Source: Xanthobacteraceae bacterium
GTDB lineage: Bacteria > Pseudomonadota > Alphaproteobacteria > Rhizobiales > Xanthobacteraceae
Direction: 5' to 3'
Length of the DNA: 39,376 nt
Assembly: GCA_019752575.1 (NCBI GenBank)
Contig: JAIELW010000027.1
Location: 1 to 39,376, forward strand
The notes beneath the pieces were generated by a model. It did not search any database, was not told the origin of the DNA, and saw only the letters and a list, made by a program, of their open reading frames with translations. Position 1 is the first letter of the stretch. The number at the start of each line of letters is the position of its first letter. Shown piece by piece: positions 1 to 8,421 of this stretch. A program made the position numbers and the translations under genes.

Positions 1-6
1 ATCCCG

Positions 7-88
7 CGCGCCCTCGGAATTCCGGGGGCGTCCTTGGCAAACCTCGGCGCCTTCGGCGCGCGAGAACGATGGAGGCTATTTGAGATTC
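7..88. repeat. Left copy of 82-bp inverted repeat found at both window ends
   Basis: Positions 7-88 match the reverse complement of 39295-39376 with a single mismatch (GGCTATTTG here, GGCTGTTTG there). The repeat contains the internal palindrome CGCCTTCGGCG and an EcoRI-like GGAATTCC. Small open frames that start inside both copies give the same first 18 residues and then diverge, so they are by-products of the repeat and not genes. The position at the contig edge suggests a dispersed repeat at which assembly stopped. Confidence 0.85.
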
Positions 89-121
89 GAATTGAGAACG
101 TATGTGGCGCGGGCTCAAAAG

Positions 122-149
122 AAATAGCCGCCCGGTGGGGCGGCTATTT
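122..149. terminator. Intrinsic terminator-like hairpin
   Basis: AAATAGCCGCCC (122-133) pairs perfectly over 12 bp with GGGCGGCTATTT (138-149) around a GGTG loop. T-rich sequence follows on the plus strand, and on the minus strand the stem runs into TATTTCTTTT. It could end transcription arriving from either side. The leftward purine-bolA-grxD transcript would reach it about 240 bp after the grxD stop. Confidence 0.6.
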
Positions 150-153
150 TATC

Positions 154-327
154 TGTCATTCCGGACGCGCTTTAGCGCGATCCGGAATCCGTGGCGGAAC
201 AGCAGGGCCTTATTTGTGGTTCTGGATTCCGGGTTCGCGAGCTTTCGCAAGTCGGATTTATCCGACTTGCGCGTATTAAATCCGGAAGTCGGGTAAACCC
301 GACTTCCGCTCGCGCCCCGGAATGACA
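154..327. repeat. Palindromic repeat element (TGTCATTCCGG family), copy with nested hairpins
   Basis: The element starts TGTCATTCCGG and ends with its exact complement CCGGAATGACA. Inside it has GGAATCC facing GGATTCC, so each half can fold on its own. The right half carries two extra perfect 24-nt hairpins with 10-bp stems, GCAAGTCGGA/TCCGACTTGC at 247-270 and GGAAGTCGGG/CCCGACTTCC at 284-307. Related copies lie at 28924-29035, 33469-33853 and 36464-36565. The interval between the window end and grxD holds no gene that I can see. Confidence 0.8.
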
Positions 328-391
328 AACTCGAAATGAAAATTCTCGGCACAAGGCCGGGCATGACGAAGATAAATATCATTTCGGCGCG

Positions 392-724
392 TTACGCCTT
401 CACGGCGACCTTCACGCCTTTTTCGGCGAGGAAGCTCTGCAGTTCGCCGGCCTGAAACATTTCGCGCACGATGTCCGCGCCGCCGACGAATTCGCCCTTC
501 ACGTAAAGCTGCGGGATGGTCGGCCAGCTTGCATAGTCCTTGATGCCCTGGCGCAGTTCGGCACTGTCGAGCACGTTGATGCCCTTATAGGGCGCGCCGA
601 CATAGTCGAGGATTTGCACGACCTGGCCGGAGAAGCCGCATTGCGGAAACTGCGGCGTGCCTTTCATGAACAGCACGATGTCGTTGCCGGTGACTTCGTT
701 CTTGATGAAATCCTGAATGCTCAT
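392..724 (-). CDS. grxD: Monothiol glutaredoxin Grx4/GrxD family
   Basis: This 110-residue protein has the CGFS active-site signature of monothiol glutaredoxins, with the cysteine at residue 29, after the KGTPQFPQ loop. The WPTIPQLYVKGEFVGG segment supplies the cis-proline and the glutathione-binding region typical of the family. Such proteins bind a bridging [2Fe-2S] cluster with glutathione, often in a heterodimer with BolA, and take part in cytosolic iron-sulfur trafficking and iron sensing. The bolA gene lies 21 bp upstream on the same strand, which fits that partnership. The length is normal. It is the last gene of the leftward purine-bolA-grxD run and probably shares that transcript. 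Confidence 0.96.
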   Translation of the reverse strand: MSIQDFIKNEVTGNDIVLFMKGTPQFPQCGFSGQVVQILDYVGAPYKGINVLDSAELRQGIKDYASWPTIPQLYVKGEFVGGADIVREMFQAGELQSFLAEKGVKVAVKA

Positions 725-745
725 GGGTTCTCAAAAGTCCTTGTC

Positions 746-982
746 TCACCCTTCCGGGGTGCCGGTTTGTAGCGCGAGGGCGTGAAGCACGCCACCCATC
801 TGCCCCTTCAGGGCCGCATAGACCATCTGATGCTGCTGCACGCGGCTCTTGCCCTTGAAACTATTGGAGATAACCGTGGCGGCATAATGATTGTTGTCGC
901 CGGCGAGATCGCGGATTTCGACGGTCGCGTCCGGAAGCGCCTCCTTGATCAGGCGTTCGATTTCGGCGGCTTCCATCGGCAT
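746..982 (-). CDS. bolA: BolA family protein
   Basis: This 78-residue protein matches the compact BolA fold. It has an N-terminal helix (IERLIKEALPDATVEIRD), the strand with NHYAATVISNSFKGKSRVQQ, and the HQMVYAALKGQMGGVLHAL helix that ends with the conserved family histidine region. BolA proteins pair with CGFS glutaredoxins to share a [2Fe-2S] cluster, and grxD is the next gene downstream. The purL stop lies 26 bp upstream, so the three are probably co-transcribed. Its first residues are MPMEAAE, and a start at Met3 is also possible. This is the short form that often precedes grxD in alphaproteobacteria and is distinct from the longer stress morphogen BolA of enterics. Confidence 0.93.
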   Translation of the reverse strand: MPMEAAEIERLIKEALPDATVEIRDLAGDNNHYAATVISNSFKGKSRVQQHQMVYAALKGQMGGVLHALALQTGTPEG

Positions 983-1008
983 TGCCGTTCACTCCAAAGC
1001 GCAGGCCG

Positions 1009-3219
1009 TCAGCTCTTGCCCGCCATGTAATCCGGCAACCAGGATTCGTGCCGTTTCTTCAGTTCAGCCACAGATATTGGGCGCTCTGCGGGCAAGGTCA
1101 ATTGCTCGCCGCCGGTAAGGCCGAGGCGGGTCGCGGAAATGCCGGCTGCTTTTGCCGCTGCTTCTATTTCCGGCAGCGCCAAGGCCGGAGCCGTGACGAC
1201 ATAGCGCGCCTGATCCTCTCCGAACCAGTAGGCATGAGGCGGGATTCCGCCCGGCGAAAGTTCGAGGGTCGCGCCGATGCCCCCGGCCATTGCCATTTCG
1301 GCGATTGTCACGAGCAGTCCGCCATCCGAGCAGTCGTGCACGGCGGTGACGCGGCCTTTCGCGATCAGATCGCGGACGAGATCGCCGGCACGTTTTTCGG
1401 CCGCGAGATCGACCGGCGGCGGCGCGCCTTCTTCCTTGCCGGCGATGGTCGAAAGATATGCCGACTGGCCGAGCCAGCCGCGCGTGTCGCCCAGAAGCAG
1501 GATCGCTTCGCCAGACGACTTGAAGGCGATCGATGCCGAATTCTGAAAATCGGCGAGCAGGCCGACGCCGCCGATCGTGGGCGTCGGCAAAATCGCGCGG
1601 CCATGGGTCTCGTTATAAAGCGAGACATTGCCCGACACGACCGGGAAGTTCAGCGCCAAGCACGCTTCCTTGATGCCGCGGATGCAGCCGACGAACTGGC
1701 CCATGATTTCCGGCCGCTCGGGATTTCCGAAATTCAGATTGTCGGTGATCGCGAGCGGCGTTGCGCCAACCGCGGTCAGGTTGCGCCAGCATTCGGCGAC
1801 CGCCTGCTTGCCGCCTTCGAACGGATCGGCTTCGCAGTAGCGCGGCGTGACATCGGTCGAGAGCGCGAGCGCTTTCGGGCCGTCCTGCACACGCACGACG
1901 GCAGCGTCGCCGCCGGGGCGCTGCACGGTGTTATTCAGAATGAGATGATCGTACTGCTCCCAGACCCAGCGCTTGGAGCAGAGGTCGGGAGAGGCCACGA
2001 GTTTTTCGAGCGCATCGGCGAGCGACTTCGGCGCGGGCACGGTGCTTGCGTCGAGCACCGGTAATTTTTTCGGCCCGGTGAACGGTCGATTATATTCCGG
2101 CGCCTGATCGCCAAGCTCCTTGATCGGCAGGTTCGCCATTTCTTCGCCGTTGTGACGAATGAGGAAGCGCAGCGTGTCGGTGGTGTAGCCGACGATCGCG
2201 AAGTCGAGCCCCCATTTTTTGAAAATGCTTTCGGCTTCCGCTTCCTTGCCGGGTTTCAGCACCATCAGCATGCGCTCTTGGCTTTCCGAGAGCATCATCT
2301 CGTAAGCCGTCATCGCTTCTTCGCGCACCGGTACCTTTTCGAGGTCCAACGTGATGCCGAGATCGCCCTTCGCGCCCATCTCGACCGCGGAGCAGGTGAG
2401 GCCTGCCGCACCCATGTCCTGAATGGCGACGACGCAACCCTTGGCCATGATTTCGAGACAGGCCTCTAGCAGAAGTTTTTCGGAGAACGGATCGCCGACC
2501 TGCACGGTCGGGCGTTTTTCTTCCGCGCCTTCGCCAAATTCGGCGGAGGCCATGGTCGCACCGTGGATGCCGTCGCGCCCCGTCTTCGAGCCGAGATACA
2601 CGACAGGGAGGCCGACGCCGGTCGCCTTCGCATAGAAAATCTTGTCGGTGTCCGCGATTCCTACCGCCATGGCATTCACGAGAATGTTGCCGTCATAGCG
2701 CGAGTGAAAGCCGACGGAGCCTGCGACGGTCGGCACGCCGAAGGAGTTGCCGTAACCGCCGATGCCGGCAACGACGCCGGAAACCAAATGGCGCGTTTTC
2801 GGATGATCGGGCGAGCCGAAGCGGAGCGCGTTCAGCGTCGCAATCGGGCGCGCGCCCATGGTGAAGACGTCGCGCAGGATTCCGCCGACGCCGGTCGCCG
2901 CACCCTGATAAGGCTCGATGTAGGACGGATGGTTGTGGCTTTCCATTTTGAAGACGCAGGCCTGACCGTCGCCGATGTCGATGACGCCGGCGTTTTCGCC
3001 GGGGCCTTGAATGACGATCTTACCGGTCACCGGCAGGGTCTTCAGATGCACCTTCGAGGATTTATACGAGCAGTGCTCGTTCCACATCGCCGAGAAGATG
3101 CCGAGCTCGGTGATCGAAGGTTCGCGGCCGATGAGTTTCAGAATCCGTTCGTACTCGTCGGGCTTCAGACCGTGTTCTGCGACGAGCTCGGGCGTGATTT
3201 TTATTTCGTTTGCAAGCAT
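1009..3219 (-). CDS. purL: Phosphoribosylformylglycinamidine synthase subunit PurL
   Basis: This 736-residue protein is the small PurL, the catalytic ATP-dependent subunit of the three-part FGAM synthase. With PurQ supplying ammonia from glutamine and PurS bridging the two, it converts FGAR to FGAM in purine synthesis. The nucleotide-binding motifs are present: [14 protein letters not shown] near the N-terminus, [20 protein letters not shown] with its ATP-site residues, and the pseudo-repeat motifs [10 protein letters not shown] and VHDCSDGGL in the second half. The length equals the usual PurS-dependent type (about 720-750), far below the roughly 1300-residue single-chain enzyme. The purQ gene lies 152 bp upstream, separated by a palindromic repeat. 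A long frame on the opposite strand is only its shadow. Confidence 0.98.
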   Translation of the reverse strand: MLANEIKITPELVAEHGLKPDEYERILKLIGREPSITELGIFSAMWNEHCSYKSSKVHLKTLPVTGKIVIQGPGENAGVIDIGDGQACVFKMESHNHPSYIEPYQGAATGVGGILRDVFTMGARPIATLNALRFGSPDHPKTRHLVSGVVAGIGGYGNSFGVPTVAGSVGFHSRYDGNILVNAMAVGIADTDKIFYAKATGVGLPVVYLGSKTGRDGIHGATMASAEFGEGAEEKRPTVQVGDPFSEKLLLEACLEIMAKGCVVAIQDMGAAGLTCSAVEMGAKGDLGITLDLEKVPVREEAMTAYEMMLSESQERMLMVLKPGKEAEAESIFKKWGLDFAIVGYTTDTLRFLIRHNGEEMANLPIKELGDQAPEYNRPFTGPKKLPVLDASTVPAPKSLADALEKLVASPDLCSKRWVWEQYDHLILNNTVQRPGGDAAVVRVQDGPKALALSTDVTPRYCEADPFEGGKQAVAECWRNLTAVGATPLAITDNLNFGNPERPEIMGQFVGCIRGIKEACLALNFPVVSGNVSLYNETHGRAILPTPTIGGVGLLADFQNSASIAFKSSGEAILLLGDTRGWLGQSAYLSTIAGKEEGAPPPVDLAAEKRAGDLVRDLIAKGRVTAVHDCSDGGLLVTIAEMAMAGGIGATLELSPGGIPPHAYWFGEDQARYVVTAPALALPEIEAAAKAAGISATRLGLTGGEQLTLPAERPISVAELKKRHESWLPDYMAGKS

Positions 3220-3228
3220 TGCTTATCA

Positions 3229-3345
3229 CCCTCTCCCCATTGGGGAGAGGGTCGGGGTGAGGGGGGATTGAGCGAAAGAAGTATTGATGCAGTTCCCCCT
3301 CACCCGGCGAACTTGGTCCGCCGACCTCTCCCCGTCGGGGAGAGG
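3229..3345. repeat. Palindromic element between purQ and purL
   Basis: Two hairpins face each other: CCCTCTCCCC/GGGGAGAGGG at 3229-3251 and CCTCTCCCC/GGGGAGAGG at 3325-3345. Between them GGTGAGGGGG and CCCCCTCACC form a further inverted pair, so the whole 117 bp can fold into a branched structure. This is a known style of extragenic palindrome in this bacterial group. It fills almost all of the purQ-purL gap, and its transcript would form a strong structure inside the operon mRNA. Confidence 0.8.
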
Positions 3346-3371
3346 TGAAGAAAGGTTACGCAGATGATTTT

Positions 3372-4070
3372 TCACGCCGCCTCCAGGACGGTCTTGATGC
3401 TTTCGAATAATCCGCGCCCGTCGGTCGGACCGATCAGCGGATCGACGTGATTTTCCGGATGCGGCATCAGGCCGAGCACGTTCAGTTTCTCGGAGAGGAT
3501 GCCGGCGATCGCATTCGTCGCGCCGTTATGATTCCATTTTGGGTCGGTTGCTCCCTCCGGCGAGACGTAGCGGAAGAGTACGCGGCCTTCGCCTTCGAGA
3601 CGCTCGATGGTTTCTTTATCTGCCGTATAATTCCCTTCGCCATGCGCGACCGGAATTTTCAACACGTCGCCTGCGTTGTAGCGGCGCGTGAACGGCGTGT
3701 CGGAACGCTCGACGCGCAGATAAACTTCCTTGCACATGAACCGGAGCTGGGCGTTGCGCTGGAGCACGCCGGGAAGAAGCTGCGCTTCGCACAAAATCTG
3801 AAAGCCGTTGCAGATGCCGAGCACCAGGCCCCCGCGTTCGGCATGCGCGCGGATCGCGTTCATGATCGGCGCGCGCGCCGCGATGGCGCCGCAGCGCAGG
3901 TAATCGCCGTAAGAGAATCCGCCGGGCAGCACGACGAGATCGGTGCCGGACGGCAGGTCGCTGTCGCCGTGCCAGACGATATTCGCGGCTTTGCCGGAGA
4001 TGCGCTTGATCGCGCTTGCGACGTCGCCTTCGCGATTGGAGCCGGGGAAGAGAACGACAGCGGCCTGCAT
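3372..4070 (-). CDS. purQ: Phosphoribosylformylglycinamidine synthase glutaminase subunit PurQ
   Basis: This 232-residue protein is the class I glutamine amidotransferase of FGAM synthase. The nucleophile elbow LGICNGFQIL places the catalytic cysteine at residue 87, and the C-terminal MPHPENHVDP supplies the His/Glu of the triad. The N-terminal FPGSNREGD and GGFSYGDYLRCGAIA are the substrate-channel motifs seen throughout PurQ. It provides ammonia to PurL, whose gene follows. In most relatives purQ directly follows purS, but here a GIY-YIG nuclease gene ends only 3 bp upstream of its start. Translation of purQ may therefore depend on ribosomes leaving that inserted gene. Confidence 0.98.
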   Translation of the reverse strand: MQAAVVLFPGSNREGDVASAIKRISGKAANIVWHGDSDLPSGTDLVVLPGGFSYGDYLRCGAIAARAPIMNAIRAHAERGGLVLGICNGFQILCEAQLLPGVLQRNAQLRFMCKEVYLRVERSDTPFTRRYNAGDVLKIPVAHGEGNYTADKETIERLEGEGRVLFRYVSPEGATDPKWNHNGATNAIAGILSEKLNVLGLMPHPENHVDPLIGPTDGRGLFESIKTVLEAA

Positions 4071-4073
4071 GTT

Positions 4074-4532
4074 CTAGTGAGTGTTAAAGTCGTTGTACGG
4101 AGCTTCAAGACTTAAAGCAGCAAAAAACTCAAATAAGTATCGCTGGGACGGATCCTCGATTTGAACGATCTGCGCTCTCATTGATCTCACGCGGCTTGTA
4201 GTGCTTTTCATCGCTTCCACAAAGATCGGGTCTTGCATCAAGGCTTTGCGCGATCCTGCCTTTGTATATTCAGTCTTTCGGCCAGTTAATTCTCGGGCTA
4301 GTTTGAATGCAAATGCAGATTGCTCCGCTCGGCCACTGGTATGATTACGCATACGCTGTCGAAAATTTCTCGCGATTCCCACGTAAAGATATTTGCTATC
4401 CTCAGTTAGTGCATAGCAACCGCTCGCTTCAGGAAATTGCTTCAGTTCGCGAAGGTTCATAAAGGGGGCGGCCTTTAATTGGTCAAGGAGCGATTTCAAT
4501 TGTTCGACGTATGCGTCGAACTTTAACGTCAC
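4074..4532 (-). CDS. GIY-YIG nuclease family protein inserted in the pur operon
   Basis: This 152-residue protein has a GIY-YIG core at about residues 38-65: GCYAL stands for the GIY strand, KYLYVGIARN for the YIG strand, and FRQRMRNH supplies the catalytic arginine. A glutamate in YLFEFFAAL (near residue 136) is a plausible metal ligand. The N-terminal 35 residues form a helical extension. The start is GTG and overlaps the purS stop by 4 bp (GTGA), and the stop lies 3 bp before purQ, so it is translationally coupled on both sides. It is more AT-rich, with rarer codons, than the pur genes around it, suggesting later acquisition. The function is unknown. Candidates include a selfish nuclease or a repair enzyme. 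A role in purine synthesis is unlikely. Confidence 0.85.
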   Translation of the reverse strand: MTLKFDAYVEQLKSLLDQLKAAPFMNLRELKQFPEASGCYALTEDSKYLYVGIARNFRQRMRNHTSGRAEQSAFAFKLARELTGRKTEYTKAGSRKALMQDPIFVEAMKSTTSRVRSMRAQIVQIEDPSQRYLFEFFAALSLEAPYNDFNTH

Positions 4533-4771
4533 GGCAGCAACTCCACGCGATAATTTTCGACGACGGTGTTTGCGAGCAATTTGTCGGCGGCGGCCTTGAG
4601 CGCGGCTTCGGCTTTTGCCTTATCGCCGTCCTTGAGTTCGATCTCGAACACCTTGCCCTGACGGACGCTTTCCACGCCTTCGATGCCCAAGGACTTCAGC
4701 GCGCCTTCGATCGCCTTGCCCTGCGGGTCGAGCACGCCATTCTTCAGGGTGACGGTGACGCGGGCTTTCAT
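4529..4771 (-). CDS. purS: Phosphoribosylformylglycinamidine synthase subunit PurS
   Basis: This 80-residue protein starts MKARVTVTLKNGVLDPQGKAIEGAL and carries GIEGVESVRQGKVFEIEL, the standard PurS core of two beta-alpha-beta halves. PurS dimers bridge PurQ and PurL and help pass ammonia between them. The length and both glycine-rich turns are normal. purC lies 100 bp upstream, and the 3' end overlaps the inserted GIY-YIG gene by 4 bp, so the stop codon TGA lies inside the GTG start of the next gene. Confidence 0.97.
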   Translation of the reverse strand: MKARVTVTLKNGVLDPQGKAIEGALKSLGIEGVESVRQGKVFEIELKDGDKAKAEAALKAAADKLLANTVVENYRVELLP

Positions 4772-4871
4772 CTCGAAGACCTTTCTAAGAACCGTTTAGC
4801 CGAAACGCGGACGGGGGCAATCGCCCCCGCCGAACATCCACATCAGAAATACGGCACGAACGCGAGAAGTC

Positions 4872-5639
4872 TCAGCTTTTCACCAGCACCGGGCCGGTGC
4901 CCTGCGGCGGTTCGTTCTCGGACATGATGCCGAGACGCCGCGCGACTTCAGTATAGGCCTCGATCAGGCCGCCCATGTCGCGGCGGAAGCGGTCCTTGTC
5001 CAGTTTGTCGGCGGTCTTGATGTCCCAAAGACGGCAACTGTCCGGGCTGATCTCGTCGGCAACGACGATGCGGACCATGTCGTTGTCCCACAGCCGGCCG
5101 CACTCCATCTTGAAGTCGACCAGGCGGATGCCGACGCCGAGGAAGAGGCCGGAGAGAAAATCGTTCACACGGATCGCGAGCGCGATCACGTCGTCGATTT
5201 CCTGCGTCGTGGCCCAGCCGAAGGCGGTGATGTGCTCTTCGGAGACCATCGGATCGTTCAGCTTGTCGCTCTTGTAATAGAATTCGATGATCGAGCGCGG
5301 GAGCTGCGTGCCTTCCTCGAGCCCGAGGCGGGTCGCAAGCGAGCCGGCCGCGACGTTGCGCACGACGACTTCGAGCGGAATGATCTCGACTTCGCGGATC
5401 AACTGCTCGCGCATGTTGAGGCGGCGCACGAAATGCGTGGGGACGCCGATGTCGTTCAGCCGCTGGAAGACGTATTCCGAGATGCGGTTGTTGAGCACGC
5501 CTTTGCCGTCGACGATCTCGTGTTTCTTCGCGTTGAACGCGGTGGCGTCGTCCTTGAAATGCTGGATCAGCGTTCCGGGCTCGGGGCCTTCGTAAAGGAC
5601 CTTGGCCTTGCCTTCGTAGATGCGGCGGCGGCGGCTCAT
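4872..5639 (-). CDS. purC: SAICAR synthase (phosphoribosylaminoimidazole-succinocarboxamide synthase)
   Basis: PurC joins CAIR with aspartate using ATP. From the chosen start [18 protein letters not shown] the protein has 255 residues, matching the usual family length. The signature blocks are visible: the ATP-binding [22 protein letters not shown], the [12 protein letters not shown] signature, and [10 protein letters not shown] followed by [16 protein letters not shown]. The frame is open 30 bp further upstream to another ATG ([10 protein letters not shown]), but homologues in this group begin at MSRRRR, so I prefer the inner start. It heads the leftward purC-purS-purQ-purL set. The 272-bp gap to the divergent zeta-inhibitor gene should hold both promoters, but I see no convincing -35/-10 pair for purC. 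Confidence 0.97.
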   Translation of the reverse strand: MSRRRRIYEGKAKVLYEGPEPGTLIQHFKDDATAFNAKKHEIVDGKGVLNNRISEYVFQRLNDIGVPTHFVRRLNMREQLIREVEIIPLEVVVRNVAAGSLATRLGLEEGTQLPRSIIEFYYKSDKLNDPMVSEEHITAFGWATTQEIDDVIALAIRVNDFLSGLFLGVGIRLVDFKMECGRLWDNDMVRIVVADEISPDSCRLWDIKTADKLDKDRFRRDMGGLIEAYTEVARRLGIMSENEPPQGTGPVLVKS

Positions 5640-5911
5640 GGGCGTGTACCGTGACTTCAAAAAATCCATCTCGAACCAGAACTCCGGGCGTACTCACTGC
5701 TAAATCGTCTGGAAAACCGGGTTTTCTGGCACGAAAAACGCAGGCGACTCCGCCCCGTTTCTAGTTCGTTCGACCCTATCTGATCGGTTTCTTCAATACA
5801 AATAGCGGCCGATCCGCGGGCTTTCGCATGGCCGATTGACGCAGTTGAAATAGGATAAAGCGGCCTATATTCAACGGCGGCCTTCAGTAAATCCGGGAGC
5901 AGTGGCGAGCG

Positions 5912-6238
5912 ATGACCACCTTCGACAAGCGGGAAGAAGCCTTCGAAAAGAAATACGCGCTGGACGAGGAGCAGAAATTCAAGGCCACCGCGCGCCGCAA
6001 CCGCAAACTCGGCGCCTGGGTCGCCGAGCAAATCGGTCTTTCGGGCGCGGAAGCGGAGGCCTACGCGAAATCGGTGGTCGCAGCCGACTTCGAAGAAGCG
6101 GGCGACGATGACGTCTTCCGCAAAGTGCGCGGCGATCTCGACACGAAGGGCAAGCAAGGCGTGAGCGATGCCGACGTTCGCACGAAGATGGACGCGTTGC
6201 TCACGGAAGCTGTGGCGGAAGTAAAAGCCGGAAAGTAA
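5912..6238 (+). CDS. DUF1476 protein, F1-ATPase inhibitor zeta subunit
   Basis: This 108-residue protein opens MTTFDKREEAFEKKYALDEE and continues as a charged four-helix protein, the pattern of the DUF1476 family. In Paracoccus and relatives this family is the zeta subunit, whose N-terminal region enters the F1 catalytic interface and blocks ATP hydrolysis. The inhibitory N-terminal stretch, with its DKREEAFEKKYA run, is intact. It is transcribed divergently from purC. A TATATT box at about 5858-5863 preceded by TTGAAA is a weak promoter candidate. The function is assigned from family knowledge. In other alphaproteobacteria the inhibitory strength of zeta varies, so the role here is likely but not certain. 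Confidence 0.9.
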   Translation: MTTFDKREEAFEKKYALDEEQKFKATARRNRKLGAWVAEQIGLSGAEAEAYAKSVVAADFEEAGDDDVFRKVRGDLDTKGKQGVSDADVRTKMDALLTEAVAEVKAGK

Positions 6239-6399
6239 GCGCGAGCGTTTTTCGCGAGAGAAACGCACGGCGAAATTGTGTTCGCGCGCTGAATTTTCAC
6301 CTCGGTTGCTTCGCCCGCGTTCGGCTTCTGCTATTACGGCGGCTTCCACGGCCGCTACAATTCGCGGAGCCGTACTTTTATTTGCTATTTTCCGAAGTC

Positions 6400-7704
6400 T
6401 TATTTTCCAAAGACTCGCGCGAAGATCACATCGACGTTCGCAAGGTGATGGCTAAGATCGAAGCAGGCGTCGATCTCTTTGGCGCTCAGAAGTTTTGCGA
6501 CATCCGCATCGGCCTTGAGCGATTGCTGAAAGTCGGCGCCGGCATCCCAGGTCTTCATGGCGTTGCGCTGTACCAGACGATAGGCGTCTTCGCGCGCCAT
6601 GCCCTTGCGGGCAAGCGCCAAGAGCACGCGCTCGGAATGGACGAGCCCGCCAAACATCTCGAGATTGCGCTTCATGTTGTCGGGATAGACCACGAGTTGC
6701 TCGATCAGCCCCGCCAGACGGTTCAAAGCGAAGTCGAGCGTGATGGTCGCGTCCGGGCCGATCATGCGCTCGACGGAGGAATGCGAGATGTCGCGCTCGT
6801 GCCAGAGTGCGACGTTTTCCATCGCGGGCAGTGCGTAAGCGCGGACCATGCGCGCAAGGCCGGTGAGGTTTTCGGAAAGCACCGGGTTGCGCTTGTGCGG
6901 CATCGCCGACGAGCCCTTCTGGCCAGGCGAGAAGAATTCTTCGGCTTCCTTCACTTCGGTCCGCTGCAAGTGGCGGATTTCGGTGGCCAGCCGCTCCATC
7001 GACGAAGCGATCACGCCGAGCGTCGCGAAGAACATGGCGTGACGGTCACGCGGGATCACCTGTGTCGAAACCGGCTCGGCCTTCAGTCCCATCTTCGCCG
7101 CGACATAGGCTTCGACCTTGGGGTCGATGTTCGCGAATGTGCCGACCGCGCCGGAGAGGGCGGCGGTCGAGACTTCTTCTTTCGCCCGCAGGAGGCGCTC
7201 CTTGCCGCGCGAGAACTCGGCATAGGCTTCCGCCATCTTGAGGCCGAAGGTCGTCGGTTCCGCGTGAATGCCGTGCGAGCGGCCGACGCAGACGGTGTTT
7301 TTGTGCTCGAACGCGCGTTTCTTCAGCGCGGCAAGAACTTTATCGAGATCGGCAAGGAGCAGATCGGCGGCGCGCGTGAGCTGCACGTTCAGGCAGGTGT
7401 CGAGCACATCCGACGAAGTAAGACCGAGATGCACGAAGCGCGCTTCGGGGCCGACGATCTCCGCGAGGTGCGTGAGAAAGGCGATGACATCGTGCTTCAC
7501 TTCGCGCTCGATTTCGTCGATGCGCTCAATATTGAACTTCGCGTTCTTGCCTTTTGCCCAGATTGCCTTCGCCGCTTCCTTCGGGATGACGCCAAGCTCC
7601 GCCATCTTGTCGGCGGCGTGCGCCTCGATTTCGAACCAGATCTTGAAGCGGGCCTCAGACGACCAGATTTGCACCGCTTCGAGGCGACTGTAGCGCGGGA
7701 TCAT
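6400..7704 (-). CDS. purB: Adenylosuccinate lyase
   Basis: This 434-residue member of the fumarase/aspartase superfamily cleaves fumarate from SAICAR and from adenylosuccinate, two steps of purine synthesis. The superfamily signature GSSAMPHKRNPVLSENL is present, with the mobile-loop serine. LGLTSSDVLDTCLNVQ and VGRSHGIHAEPTTFG give the catalytic His regions. The start MIPRYSRLEAVQIWSSEARF is the usual PurB N-terminus. It lies 7 bp downstream of rpe on the same strand, so the two are probably co-transcribed. purC, whose product PurB acts on, follows on the same strand after the divergent zeta gene. Confidence 0.98.
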   Translation of the reverse strand: MIPRYSRLEAVQIWSSEARFKIWFEIEAHAADKMAELGVIPKEAAKAIWAKGKNAKFNIERIDEIEREVKHDVIAFLTHLAEIVGPEARFVHLGLTSSDVLDTCLNVQLTRAADLLLADLDKVLAALKKRAFEHKNTVCVGRSHGIHAEPTTFGLKMAEAYAEFSRGKERLLRAKEEVSTAALSGAVGTFANIDPKVEAYVAAKMGLKAEPVSTQVIPRDRHAMFFATLGVIASSMERLATEIRHLQRTEVKEAEEFFSPGQKGSSAMPHKRNPVLSENLTGLARMVRAYALPAMENVALWHERDISHSSVERMIGPDATITLDFALNRLAGLIEQLVVYPDNMKRNLEMFGGLVHSERVLLALARKGMAREDAYRLVQRNAMKTWDAGADFQQSLKADADVAKLLSAKEIDACFDLSHHLANVDVIFARVFGK

Positions 7705-7711
7705 TTCTTAC

Positions 7712-8389
7712 TCATGCGGCGGCGCGCTTTTGGGCAGCGCGGATCGCGTCGATGTTCGATTTGTACTGCGCTGGGCCGCCCTTGTAGACGGCGGAGCCCG
7801 CGACCAGCACGTTCGCGCCGGCATTGGCGGCGAACGGCGCGGTTTCGGCGGTGATGCCGCCATCGACTTCGAGATCGATCGGGCGATCGCCGATCATCTT
7901 GCGCAATTTCGCGATCTTCGCGGTCGCGGCAGGAATATAACTCTGGCCGCCGAAGCCGGGGTTCACACTCATCGCAAGAATGAGATCGACCTTGTCGAGC
8001 ACGTATTCGATGGTGCTTTCCGGCGTCGAGGGATTGAGTGCGACGCCCGCTTTCTTGCCGAGGTCGCGGATCACCGAGAGCGAGCGCTCGAGATGCGGGC
8101 CTGCTTCGGGGTGGATCGTGATGATATCCGCGCCTGCCTCCGCGAAGGCCTCGAGATATGGGTCCGCAGGCGCGATCATCAGATGCACGTCGAGGATTTT
8201 CTTGGTGTGCGGGCGGATCGCCTTCACGATGGCGGGCCCGAGCGAGATGTTCGGCACGAAGTGGCCGTCCATCACGTCGACATGGATCCAATCGGCGCCG
8301 GCCTGATCGGCTGCGCGTACTTCCTCGCCGAGCTTTGCGAAGTCGGCGGCGAGAATGGAAGGTGCGATCAGAAGGGGACGAGTCGGCAT
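7712..8389 (-). CDS. rpe: Ribulose-phosphate 3-epimerase
   Basis: This 225-residue TIM barrel interconverts ribulose-5-phosphate and xylulose-5-phosphate in the pentose phosphate and Calvin pathways. The first strand [15 protein letters not shown], the metal-site motif [14 protein letters not shown], the HLMI strand, [13 protein letters not shown], and DLEVDGGI with its catalytic aspartate are all present. The reading frame stays open far upstream, to 9358, but the protein similarity begins at [11 protein letters not shown], so the start is at 8389. The upstream part of that frame is the shadow of the transporter gene. The gene precedes purB by 7 bp. Supplying pentose phosphate next to purine synthesis is a sensible pairing. 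Confidence 0.97.
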   Translation of the reverse strand: MPTRPLLIAPSILAADFAKLGEEVRAADQAGADWIHVDVMDGHFVPNISLGPAIVKAIRPHTKKILDVHLMIAPADPYLEAFAEAGADIITIHPEAGPHLERSLSVIRDLGKKAGVALNPSTPESTIEYVLDKVDLILAMSVNPGFGGQSYIPAATAKIAKLRKMIGDRPIDLEVDGGITAETAPFAANAGANVLVAGSAVYKGGPAQYKSNIDAIRAAQKRAAA

Positions 8390-8421
8390 TTCAGCGGCTC
8401 CAAGGGCAGGCCGTAACACGG

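Noticed and set aside
34-279. Open frame starting MANLGAFGARERWRLF, also found at the right end
   Set aside because: The shared residues come from the 82-bp repeat; the two frames diverge right after it, and no family is recognisable.
154-327. Nested hairpins as a CRISPR array
   Set aside because: The two 24-nt hairpins differ in sequence, have no regular spacers and no cas genes are near.
982-2064. 360-residue frame on the plus strand
   Set aside because: It is antisense to purL, whose motifs are complete; its composition (Arg/Ala/Asp-rich) is that of a GC-rich shadow.
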